From Castor canadensis (taxonomy: Eukaryota > Chordata > Mammalia > Rodentia > Castoridae), in NCBI RefSeq assembly GCF_047511655.1, contig NC_133394.1, positions 56,700,501 to 56,764,500 on the forward strand: 64,000 nt of DNA. Direction: 5' to 3'. The position numbers and the translations under genes were made by a program. This document shows, one piece after another, positions 55,540 through 64,000 of the stretch (the stretch's first letter is position 1; each line of letters starts with the position of its first letter). Below the pieces are notes generated by a model that saw only the letters and a list, made by a program, of their open reading frames with translations, did no database searches and had not been told where the DNA came from.

Positions 55540-55800
55540 ATGTTTACACTAGTAAAAAGGGTAAAAACAACCTAAATATTCAACAATAGGGAATATTTAG
55601 GCAAATGTGATGTATTAATATGATGAAATGAATACTCTAATTTTTTCAAGTGTCAAGTGTATATTGTACTTCAACACATAAAATGGTTTTAAACAGTGAT
55701 AAATTTAAAAATAGAACCCAGAATAATATTAACATTATGGCTGTATTTTTTTTAAAATAAAGTTTGACCACAGAAGAACATAATTTCTATTTCTATTTGT
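55540..55800 (+). mobile_element. Old L1 ORF2 3' fragment
   Basis: 'gtaaaaacaacctaaatattcaacaatagggaatatttagg' and 'gtgatgtattaatatgatgaaatgaatactc' match the ORF2 C-terminal region of old L1s. Confidence 0.6.
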
Positions 55801-56229
55801 AAAGTTCAGTTCTAATTTTGAGAAATGACAATAGTTTTAACTAGTCATAATTATTCTAGCTAGCATTTTATCCCTATTAAAACTAAGGCTAATTGTTCAA
55901 ATCTACAACAGTTTGAACCATCTTCAAAAGATTTTTTTCCTTCCAGAATGGCTTTCAATAGAAAATTTCCTTTATAGTGTTTGTATCTAGGAACAAATTA
56001 GATATCATTAAAAGTTTGTTGGCATATGGCATTCTAAAGAATAGGGCAACTAAATGTAACATGGTGCACCGGATGGGACTGCAGAACTGAAAAAGGACAT
56101 TAAATGAAAACTAAGGAAGTCAGAGGGAAGTATGGACTTCGATTGATAATTATACACTAGTAGTGACTCAGTAACTATGACAAATGTATCATACTAATGT
56201 AAGGTGTTAGTAATAAGGGAAAAGATAGA

Positions 56230-56597
56230 TGTGGGGTGCCATGATAAGAAGCTGTCTCTCAGAATTCAATTGCCAATGCAACAATATTGGGAGATAAGGC
56301 CTATGGGAGGTGTTCAGGTCATAAGGCCCCAACCTTTATGAATGCATTGATGCTGCTATAAAAAAGGGGTTTGTGGGGTTGAGTTCTGCTCTTCTGCCAA
56401 ATGTAGATACAGAGCTTACTTTTTTGGCTTTTCCACTTCTGCTACATGGAGATGTAGCAGTAAGGCCCTGCTGTCAATGACAACACCTTGATCTTGGACT
56501 TTCCAGATTCCAGAACAGTGAGAAAATAATTTCTGTTATTTATAAATTACCCAGTCTGGGAATTCTGTTATAGCAACACAAAATGAACTAAGCACGG
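56230..56597 (+). mobile_element. MaLR LTR (MST/MLT type)
   Basis: 'ggtgccatgataagaagctg', 'aatattgggagataaggcctatgggaggtgttcaggtcataagg', 'ttgatcttggactttccagattccagaacagtgag' and 'ttataaattacccagtctgggaattctgttatagcaacac' in order. Confidence 0.85.
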
Positions 56598-56850
56598 GGC
56601 ATATGGGAATTCTCTGGGCTATTTTCACAAATTTTCTGTTAAGTCTAAAATTCTTGTTTATTTTTAAAATATGTTAGTGTGTTCAGACAACTAAACACCC
56701 TGTATATATTGAGAGTAATATATTAGATAACAGAAACTAGTTTTCTCTGAGTGCTCAGCTTTATCAGTGACAAATGGTCAGGTCTTATCTACAGTCAAGA
56801 GAACGTGTCAAATAATAAGACCATTATTAAGAGCTAAGAATGAACAAAAT

Positions 56851-57297
56851 GCAGATGATCCAAACTTAACTGTGGTTTGACTTACAGTTTCTAATTTTAC
56901 AAGGTGGAAAAGCAACACAGTAGACACTGTACTTTGAATTTTAAATTCTGATCTGTTTCTGGGCTTAGGATACTCTCTCATGCCTGTGCTCCCAGTCAGC
57001 CTTGGGATCATGTGGTGAATAACCAATACTTTACAGTGCACTGTATTGCCAGTGGTTTTGGGATGCAGGTATATGATAAGTTACATGAGATACTCACCAC
57101 TCTACTATAAAATAGGCTTGATGTTAGATGATTTTGCTCAACTGTAGGGTAATGTACGTGTTCAGACCATGTCTAGGCTAAGCTGTGGCATTCAGTAGAT
57201 TAGGTATATTGAATGCATTTTTAGCTTACACTGTTTTAAATTTGCAATTTTGAATTTATCAGGATGTAACTCCATTGTAAGCTGAGGACCATCTGTT
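56851..57297 (+). mobile_element. Tigger-family MITE
   Basis: Ends form an imperfect inverted pair: cagatgatcc at 56851 and ggaccatctg near 57287-57296. The body has 'gtagacactgtactttgaattttaaattctgatc', 'tttacagtgcactgtattgcc', 'tgttagatgattttgctcaactgtagggtaatgt' and 'tttatcaggatgtaactccattgtaagc', the order of a Tigger1-type deletion derivative. The minus-strand frame 56808-57041 lies within it and is not a gene. Confidence 0.8.
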
Positions 57298-57724
57298 CTA
57301 TAGAAAGAACTAACCTTACCCCCCAGATGTGTATAAGTCATCTCCAACTGGAGCAAATTATAGGAATGCTATCTATGCTATAAAAATAGACTATACTAAG
57401 TCTAATTCAGATTATTTTGAAATTCCTTTTCCTTTTGTGAATTTTTTTTTCTTTTTCCATTTCTTTTGCCATTTTTCTTGGCAAATGCATTAGAAAATTT
57501 CCCAATGTGTTTATCTGGCAATGTGAATAGTGTTCTTTGTACACAGTCTGCTATGAAGAAAAGCAAATTGGGAAGTTTGCAGTCTGTTGACAATATTGGA
57601 TTCTGGTTTGATGTCCAAAAACAGTAGACCTATTTCCTGTGTTAACCTCAGAGCTGGAGGTGGGAAAGACTACTTCCCAATAGGTTTCCACTGTGAATCA
57701 AACATCACATTAACAGAACAGAGG
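57298..57724. other. Intergenic, nothing recognised
   Basis: Unassigned sequence; a 63-codon lysine-rich minus frame (57402-57593) is low complexity. Confidence 0.4.
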
Positions 57725-57726
57725 CC

Positions 57727-57843
57727 AGCCAGGCATGGCAAGACAGGCCTTTAATTCCCTGCACTTCAGAGGCTGAGGCAGGAAGATCGTGAGTTTGAGG
57801 CCTGCCTGGTCTACATTAAGAGACCCTATTTTAAAAAAATGGC
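57727..57843 (+). mobile_element. B1-type SINE
   Basis: 'cagccaggcatggcaagacaggcctttaattccctgcacttcagaggctgaggcaggaagatcgtgagtttgaggcctgcctgg'. Confidence 0.88.
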
Positions 57844-58021
57844 ACTGAGGCAGATGTGACACATTTTTTTTCCCTCACTACTAATTGAATCATGAGTTAA
57901 AACTGTCTTTTGTTAATGTGATTAAAATATTTTGAACTAGCATTTAAGTGTCTTCTTATTTGAAAGCAATAGAAAATTCTATTGAAATCATTTATTTTTC
58001 TACTTTAGTTTCCAAAGTAAT

Positions 58022-58180
58022 TCTGAAGAATAAGAATCACAAGGGCTGCCTGTCAAAATGCAGATTCCCAGACCCAGAATCTGCCTTTTAAATTAGAGCC
58101 TCCCTGTGATCAGGTAAGATTTTTTGTGGTAGTCCTTAAACTTGAGCACACAGTAGAAATCACCTGGATATGCCCCAAGC
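58022..58180. mobile_element. hAT-Charlie MITE fragments
   Basis: 'agggctgcctgtcaaaatgcagattcccagacccagaatctgcc' and 'gtggtagtccttaaacttgagcacacagtagaaatcacctgg' look like two MER5-type pieces. Confidence 0.6.
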
Positions 58181-59210
58181 ATATCCTGTCCAAGGACAGC
58201 CTTGCTATATAATTGGTTCTGTTTGGGACCTTATCATGTGGTCATTGGCTAGATAATATTTGAGACAAAACTCAGAGATCCTTGAATTCCCATACCAGAA
58301 TACTTGCCTTAGAGATGGGGGTATCTTGTACATTTTTATTTTTTATTTATTTATGTTTACTTACTTATTTTGATTTTTAAATATTTTTTCATATACTTTA
58401 GTTGCAGCAAACTTGGTTGAAATCTAGTACACCATTCACCATGCTGAATTTCCCTAAGTTTGATTTCATTTTTTGTTTTATATTATTGCCAGTATGTTTT
58501 TCTTAATTGCTGCTAGTATGCTGACACTCCTGGACTCTTCCTTCCTTCTGTCTTTGCTTTTCCAGTCTCTGAGTACTTTATTACCTCCATTTGTATTTCA
58601 TTAGCTCTACTCATATTTCTAAGACCTTAGGTTTCCAGAAATTATTACAATATTGTGAGATACTAGAAACATCACTTCCTTTTGCAATCATGTTTGGAGG
58701 CTAAAACGATATGGTTCAATACTGTTCAACATTGACTCCTTGACTTCTTGGACATCTTTAGAAATGAGTCAATTTAGTACTGCCACTTGTTTCATAATCG
58801 TTTTGAACACAGTCCGTTCCCTTGAAAATCTTTTCATGAATTTCCAGAATCCTCTATTCTATTAGCCATGTGTAGACTATGACTTTATATTTTTATATGT
58901 AAGGTTTTGTTTCTTCTATAAAGAAAACATACCAATTTAAAATTTGCTTTGTTCTTAACTCTTCTGAGGCTATCACCACAAGTATTCATAATGTTAATTA
59001 GATATAGAAAAAATAACTAATTTTTTCTAACTCTTAATTTTCCCAATGGTTTCTTCATTGTTTGAGAAATCTGTCAACTTTCTTACTAATGGTGCTATTT
59101 GTTTGCATTTAAGAAAAATAAAATTCCATGTTTCTCAGATACTTGGAATGGATTGAATACTTATGGTAGTCATAGATAATTTTCTAGCTAGAAGGAAATG
59201 TATAGATTTT
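58181..59210. other. Intergenic, nothing recognised
   Basis: AT-rich; no recognised repeat or exon. Confidence 0.4.
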
Positions 59211-59214
59211 CTCT

Positions 59215-59285
59215 TTCAGTTTCCATTTACAGAGGAGGAAATTGAGGCCCAGAGAAATCTATACACTTAACTGCTTGTAAAGCTA
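59215..59285 (+). mobile_element. MIR/L2 fragment
   Basis: 'tccatttacagaggaggaaattgaggcccagagaaat' is the MIR/L2 conserved core. Confidence 0.6.
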
Positions 59286-59704
59286 TTTTTCTTCCACATT
59301 TCTTCATCATTTCACTGTACTTAATTTACATCTTTTTTTTTTCTAATACCCCTTGATCCATATCTTCAGCCCTCTAAGGAATATTTTTTAGCAAGATTGA
59401 CAATATGTTTAATATGATTACTCTGAGGCAATTTTTAGCTTTTATTTTCTCAAAAACTTTTTTGGTAAATCACTTAGCTCCTTTTTAGTAGCAGTTGTTC
59501 AAGCTAACAAAACACCATTTAGTGCATTGTATTGGTACAACTTTAAGAATGCCCTTAAGTCAAAGTGCCTTTCTTTGTTGGTGATGGGTTTTAACATTGG
59601 TATTATTTTCTTCTCTTCCCCTTTTACTGACTTTTTCCAAAGCTAATTACTCCAAGAAAATATTTATCCCTCCACAGTATCATGCTCTATTTCCTTTTTA
59701 TCTA

Positions 59705-59830
59705 CATGTTGAATAATAATAACAGCTGACCTATATTAAATGCCATGTTTATTGTTCTCATTCTACTGATGAAATAACTGAGGTTTAGAGGTGTTCATGA
59801 CAGAGTGGGAGGAGACCTATGCCTTCTTAT
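59705..59830 (+). mobile_element. MIR/L2 fragment
   Basis: 'aataataataacagctgacctatattaaatgcc' then 'ttctcattctactgatgaaataactgaggtttagag'. Confidence 0.6.
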
Positions 59831-60140
59831 TCTTCATGTAGCACTTTTTCTACTTCCTTTGCAGCAATTTGGTTAATATGACTCAGTATTGCTGAGAAAC
59901 TTCTGTTTTTGAGTGAGCACTGTGTAAATTATAGGAAAGTTTATTAGATATATATATGGGAAAGATATTGAATTCATTTGTTCTAGCCTAAGAATTTAGA
60001 CATGTTAATGCCCAGAAGTGTCTGCAGTGGGGTTCACCCACTCCACAGAGGACACAAAAAGATACATGAAAGTACAGAGAGAAATACTAAAACTTGCATT
60101 TATTTAATGTTCTATATATTCCTTTAATAAATTCTATTAC

Positions 60141-60515
60141 TATGTGTTGCTATGAATGTGTCCCCCAAAGTTCATGTGTTATTTAATCCTAAATGTAACA
60201 GAATTGGGAGGTGGGGCTAACAAGAGGTGATTAGATCATGAAGCCTTTGCTTCATGAATGAACTAAGGTCATCAAAGGAGTGGCTTAGTTATCATGGCAG
60301 ATGTTATAAAAGCAAATTCAGTGATCTCTAGCTAGCTGGCTCTTATGCTCTCATGCTCTTGTGTTCTCTGCTGCCTTCTGCCATGGGATGATGTACCATG
60401 AAGGCCTTCATCAGATGCCAGTGCCATGCTCTTAGACTTCCCAGTCTCCAGAAGCTATGAGCCATAAAAATTTATTTTCTTTATAAATTACCCAGATTGC
60501 AGAAAGTAATCTTAA
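60141..60515 (+). mobile_element. MaLR-type LTR
   Basis: 'tatgaatgtgtcccccaaagttcatgtg', 'gaattgggaggtggggctaacaagaggtgattagatcatg', 'tgccatgggatgatgtacc', 'cagatgccagtgccatgctcttagacttcccagtctccagaagc' and 'ttataaattacccag' occur in the LTR order on the plus strand. Confidence 0.85.
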
Positions 60516-61210
60516 GATTGCTGTTACTGTGTATAATTTTTACATCTGTAAAGGTAAGGAATTAACTTCATTCAAGGGCAGCCTGGTAGTCACCTCACTT
60601 CCTGGGAGGTGATCTCTGAGGCATTCAGTTTCCTGGAGACATTGGGCCACAATGGATAATCTAACAATGTAGTGTACGGTAAGGGCTTTGGGCCAGGGAG
60701 GGTCAGTTTAACTTCTAGAGAAGCGGGAGAATAAAGGCATGACCAAGTACCAGTAAAAACCCTGGAGATCAAGGATTGGGTGGGCTTTCTTGTTTGGCAT
60801 TATTCCCTGTGTGTTGTCACACATAACTGCCAGCAGAAGCTAGCATTGTCCATGATTCCACAGGGAGAGAACAACTGGAAACTTTGTTCATGAAATACTT
60901 GTGGATTCTGTCCAATGTGCTTCTTCCCTCAGTTGATTTTAACCTGTATCCTTTTATTGTAATAATCCATAACCGTGAGTTTAACATCTTTCAGTGAGTT
61001 CTGTGGGTCCTTTTAGTGAATTATTGAACCTGAAGGTAGCCTTGGAGACCACCTACACTTGTAATTGGTATCAAAAGTGAGAATGGTCTTGGGGACTCTC
61101 AAACTCTGTTTTGATAGGTCTTAACAGAAAAGTTTGGCCTGTTACTCTAGCCCATATTAGCAAACACTCATGTATTTTCTTCTTAAAGCTTTAGGAAGAT
61201 ACTTTAATGA
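60516..61210. other. Intergenic, nothing recognised
   Basis: No recognised gene or repeat; a 60-codon minus frame at 60590-60772 has no domain. Confidence 0.4.
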
Positions 61211-61216
61211 TATATT

Positions 61217-61550
61217 TCTTAATCTGTTAATGCTGCAATAATAAAATATTTGAGGCTGAATAATTTGTAAACAACAGAAATTTACTTCTCACCATTCTGG
61301 AGTCTGTGAAGTGCAAGATCCAGGCACCAGCAGATCCAGTGTCTCTGCCTCCAGCATGGAGCCTTGTTGCTCTATTTAGTGGCCAAAAAAACACTCAACT
61401 ATTTCCCTACAGTTTTTTTTTTAAATAAAGACACTAATCCCCTCTTTGGAGCCCTCATGTCTTAATTATCTCCTAAAGGCCCCACCTCTTAAAAGTATCA
61501 CATTGGTGATTAAGTTTCAATGTATGAATTTTGAGACTATAGCAACATGT
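61217..61550 (-). mobile_element. MaLR LTR, minus strand
   Basis: 'taatctgttaatgctgcaataataaaatatttgaggctgaataatttgtaaacaacagaaatttacttctcac', 'gcaccagcagatccagtgtctc' and 'aaaggccccacctcttaaaagtatcacattggtgattaag' are reversed LTR landmarks. Confidence 0.82.
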
Positions 61551-62790
61551 TTTATTGTGATTGTGGAAATGTAAGACCAGTAAGTAATGGTCAAATTTCA
61601 CCTGCTCTAGAAATGTGAGTTCTTTTTCTATTTTCTTCTCCTTGGGTTATATTGTTCTTATCTTCCTGGTCTATTGACTGCATTAAAAATTATTGATTGC
61701 TTGTCTACCCCCTCCATAAAGTCACAGCCCCCTGAGGACTGAGACTACAGTTGATTTGTGTTTTCAGACCCAACACTTAGCACAATGTTTGAAGTCCCTT
61801 TGTCAGGAGTAAAAGGAAAGGCATAGTTTTGATGTAGAGATGGTACTATAGGAAAAGAATGACTAATAGTCCTTTCTTTTCTCCTTCTTTGTCAGTCATT
61901 TTTTTTTTCTAAACCTGTTTTCATCAACTTTAAAAGGGTCTGGACTCAGTAAAAATGTTATCTTTCTACCTATCTGCCTGTTTATTCACGGGTGTGCTAC
62001 TCTTTTCACATGAAATCTCACACAGAACCCCAGAGAAAACATTAGAGAAGGCAGAGGAGGGAGTCTGGGAATCTCCTGGTTAGAATTCTCCCTTACCCAC
62101 CTCTTGTTTCCCCAAAAGGTTCTGCAAGACCCCATCTTTGGAGCATCACTGAAAACTCATTGGGCAATAGAATTGTCACAGTCCTGTCAGGCTTCAAAAT
62201 GCTACATTTCAGTAACAATTGCAAAAATATTTTACAAAATAACCCCAAATGTTATTTAATGAGAAAAGAAATTTTGTTGGAGTCAGTTTTGTTTTATATT
62301 TTTAACATGACATTTACAGTATAAAACAGATTCAAGTTGAACTTCTAAAGAGACAGAACAAAGGACAAAATAAATTGGAACCAAATCCATCATTTTCTTT
62401 CTTTTCCAACCTCAGTCCCATTAATTCTAAACAGATGGTGAGAGGTTAACAAGCCCAGAAATCTTCTGGATGTCAGGAGGTTGACATGCTTATTTGTGCT
62501 GGGAGAAAAAGAAGCCATTAAACAAGTGGTAGTAATAAAAACCTAGTACTAAACTTTCTGAATACCTTGAGAATAGACTTCCAGTTAGTTTTATCTTAAA
62601 GGTCTTTAGAAAAATCTAAGCTTGAATTGAGTATAGAACAATATTTTGTGTTGCAGCTAACAATAAGTATTTGTGTATCATTTTATCTCATTTTGAGCTA
62701 CTATTAGATTATATTACTATTTACCCATGCTATTGTGTTAAACATATTTTATTGTGATTACTAATGTCTGTTTGTCACAAGTACTTACAG
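61551..62790. other. Intergenic, nothing recognised
   Basis: No identifiable exon, repeat or RNA gene. Confidence 0.4.
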
Positions 62791-62792
62791 TT

Positions 62793-63302
62793 TGTTACCA
62801 ATCGAGTTCGGGTAAGCAGTACTCAGGACACTCTTACTTCAGAGAAAAGGATTTTATTCAAACAAATCCACATGGCACTCTCACACGGATCCTAATGTCC
62901 TGTCCTCTGCTACCCCAGCCAGCAGGAGTTCACTCAGGCTTTCCCCAAGCCTCGCTCACTGTGCAACATCTTCTCAGCTGATAAGGGGAGTCCAGCTGAG
63001 CTACAGAGAATCCTTACAGCTGACCTCAGTTGCAGGTCTGGTCTCGCAGTTCACCAGTGACACCTGGTCATCGGGAGAAGGGGCACGCTGTCAAGCAGTG
63101 GCTGCCTCTGCATCGGAGCTTCGGGATGGACTCCCACAGTGCAGTCTCCAGCGTTCAGGAGGCGACCTATGAGTGGTAGTGAGGCTCGGGTTTTTATGCT
63201 TGGTGGTGGCCTCTTAGTTGGTGTTATTGGTCTAATCACCTTAGGATTGGCTTATTTGCCTATCAGCCTGTCATTCTCTGGCTTGGCTTCTTAGTTCTAA
63301 CA
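62793..63302 (-). mobile_element. Solo LTR of an endogenous retrovirus, minus strand, 510 bp
   Basis: Minus-strand reading starts TGTTAGAAC (63302) and ends GGTAACA (62793), an inverted TGTTA/TAACA pair. Two CCAAT boxes (plus attgg at 63245-63249 and the attgg near 63226) precede a TATA-like cataaaaa (63191-63198), and an AATAAA is at 62853-62858, giving a U3-R-U5 layout. No adjacent purine tract or coding sequence was recognised, so it is read as a solo LTR. The ORFs over it (62754-62981, 63051-63239) are not genes. Confidence 0.72.
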
Positions 63303-64000
63303 CACACTAGCTACTAATTCTTATTACAACAATTTTCCATACTTTAACACAATACAATCAGTCAATACAACAGCAATCTTATATGTGTTCACCACACTAC
63401 TACCTTATTCTATCATTTTATTTACCATATATTTTCTTTGCATTTTATTTTCATCTTTACTATCTGTTAGTGATCCATGAAGGTTGCATAGTCTGTCTCT
63501 ATTCTTGACTGGTTCCTCTTAAATTTGAGCATGCAGAAGTTAATCAATGTATATGTTTCTCTCAAACACCTTTAGCATACAGTTGTCCTTCTCTGCGTAT
63601 TTACTGGCCAGGGACGGGGTCTACAGGGCCTCATTTCTACTTTTGAGCCTGTAGGTTAATTTAGCCCTGTTCTTGCTCCACACATGTAAGGAGCAATAGT
63701 CTTGACGTTTTTGCTTTATGTCTGTAAATAACCAGCCCTTTAATTATAGATCTTGTTCAAATGCCCCTATGAAGTTTGTTGTCTTTTTAGATTTAGGTTT
63801 GCTACCACAATTTTGCTTCATGTTTTCTCTGTTTTAAATTTTATGGAAATTAAAAAATTCTGCTTAAAATTTTTGTGGATTACCAGTATTGGTCTAGTCT
63901 ACCATATTGTACATTTCCTTCAGAGCCAACCCAGGTTATCTTTCCCAAACATGAGCCTTTTTTTTATTAAGATATATTTACTGATGGTACAGTTGATCTT
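63303..64000. other. Intergenic, unassigned, to window end
   Basis: No gene seen. It could hold decayed ERV sequence next to the LTR, but no recognisable retroviral frame is present. Confidence 0.35.

Noticed and set aside
1-64000. CRISPR arrays, tRNA or rRNA genes, bacterial-type operons or viral coding genomes
   Set aside because: None found. Repeats are dispersed mammalian transposons, and tRNA-like motifs belong to ID SINEs.

Overview
This window is mammalian nuclear DNA, most likely from a rodent and probably a beaver-like castorimorph. The order inference rests on abundant tRNA/ID-derived SINEs ending in a 'gagttcaaaccccagta..cc' box, monomeric and dimeric 7SL/B1-type SINEs, composites of the two, and a young L1 family with a C-rich 3' UTR. 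The species is an inference from repeat style only. There are no bacterial or viral operons, tRNA or rRNA genes, or CRISPR arrays. Two host genes are present: CETN4 (minus strand, five coding exons, 31251-34652) and BBS12 (plus strand, coding sequence in one exon, 44972-47101). Their divergent arrangement around a shared CpG-rich promoter (about 34653-34860) matches the mammalian IL21 - CETN4 - BBS12 - FGF2 neighbourhood, so positions 1-31000 should be the IL21-side intergenic region and 48000-64000 the FGF2-side intergenic region. Neither IL21 nor FGF2 exons were recognised.

Layout. 1-2372: sparse, with one MIR and the front of an old LINE. 2386-7476: a near full-length but RT-deleted L1 inserted in that old LINE with a perfect 13-bp target duplication. 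8057-10240: a 5'-truncated minus-strand L1. 10290-12523: an ERVL-MaLR element with two LTRs. 12935-19800: an old L1 fragment followed by a long, older L1 interrupted by SINEs and a (CA)n tract. 20050-25870: ancient L1, MLT1 LTR, Tigger and SINE debris. 26072-28925: a young minus-strand L1 that split a SINE and still has a 612-codon ORF2 fragment. 29200-31250: SINEs and a MaLR LTR. 31251-34652: CETN4. 34653-35450: bidirectional promoter and CpG island. 35033-44961: the first intron of BBS12, carrying a head-to-head L1 pair, an 89-bp tandem duplication, and an ancient L1 with MER2, B1 and MLT1 insertions. 44962-47750: BBS12 final exon. 47750-64000: intergenic DNA with LTRs, Tigger and hAT MITEs, MIRs and SINEs.

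The two genes are functionally linked. BBS12 is a chaperonin-like protein needed for assembly of the BBSome ciliary trafficking complex. Centrins are calcium-binding proteins of centrioles and basal bodies. A shared promoter for two cilium/basal-body genes is biologically coherent. CETN4 is a pseudogene in human but reads as a complete 168-residue centrin here. I found no convincing new system; the most notable items are structural (L1 rearrangements, composite SINEs, the bidirectional ciliary promoter).
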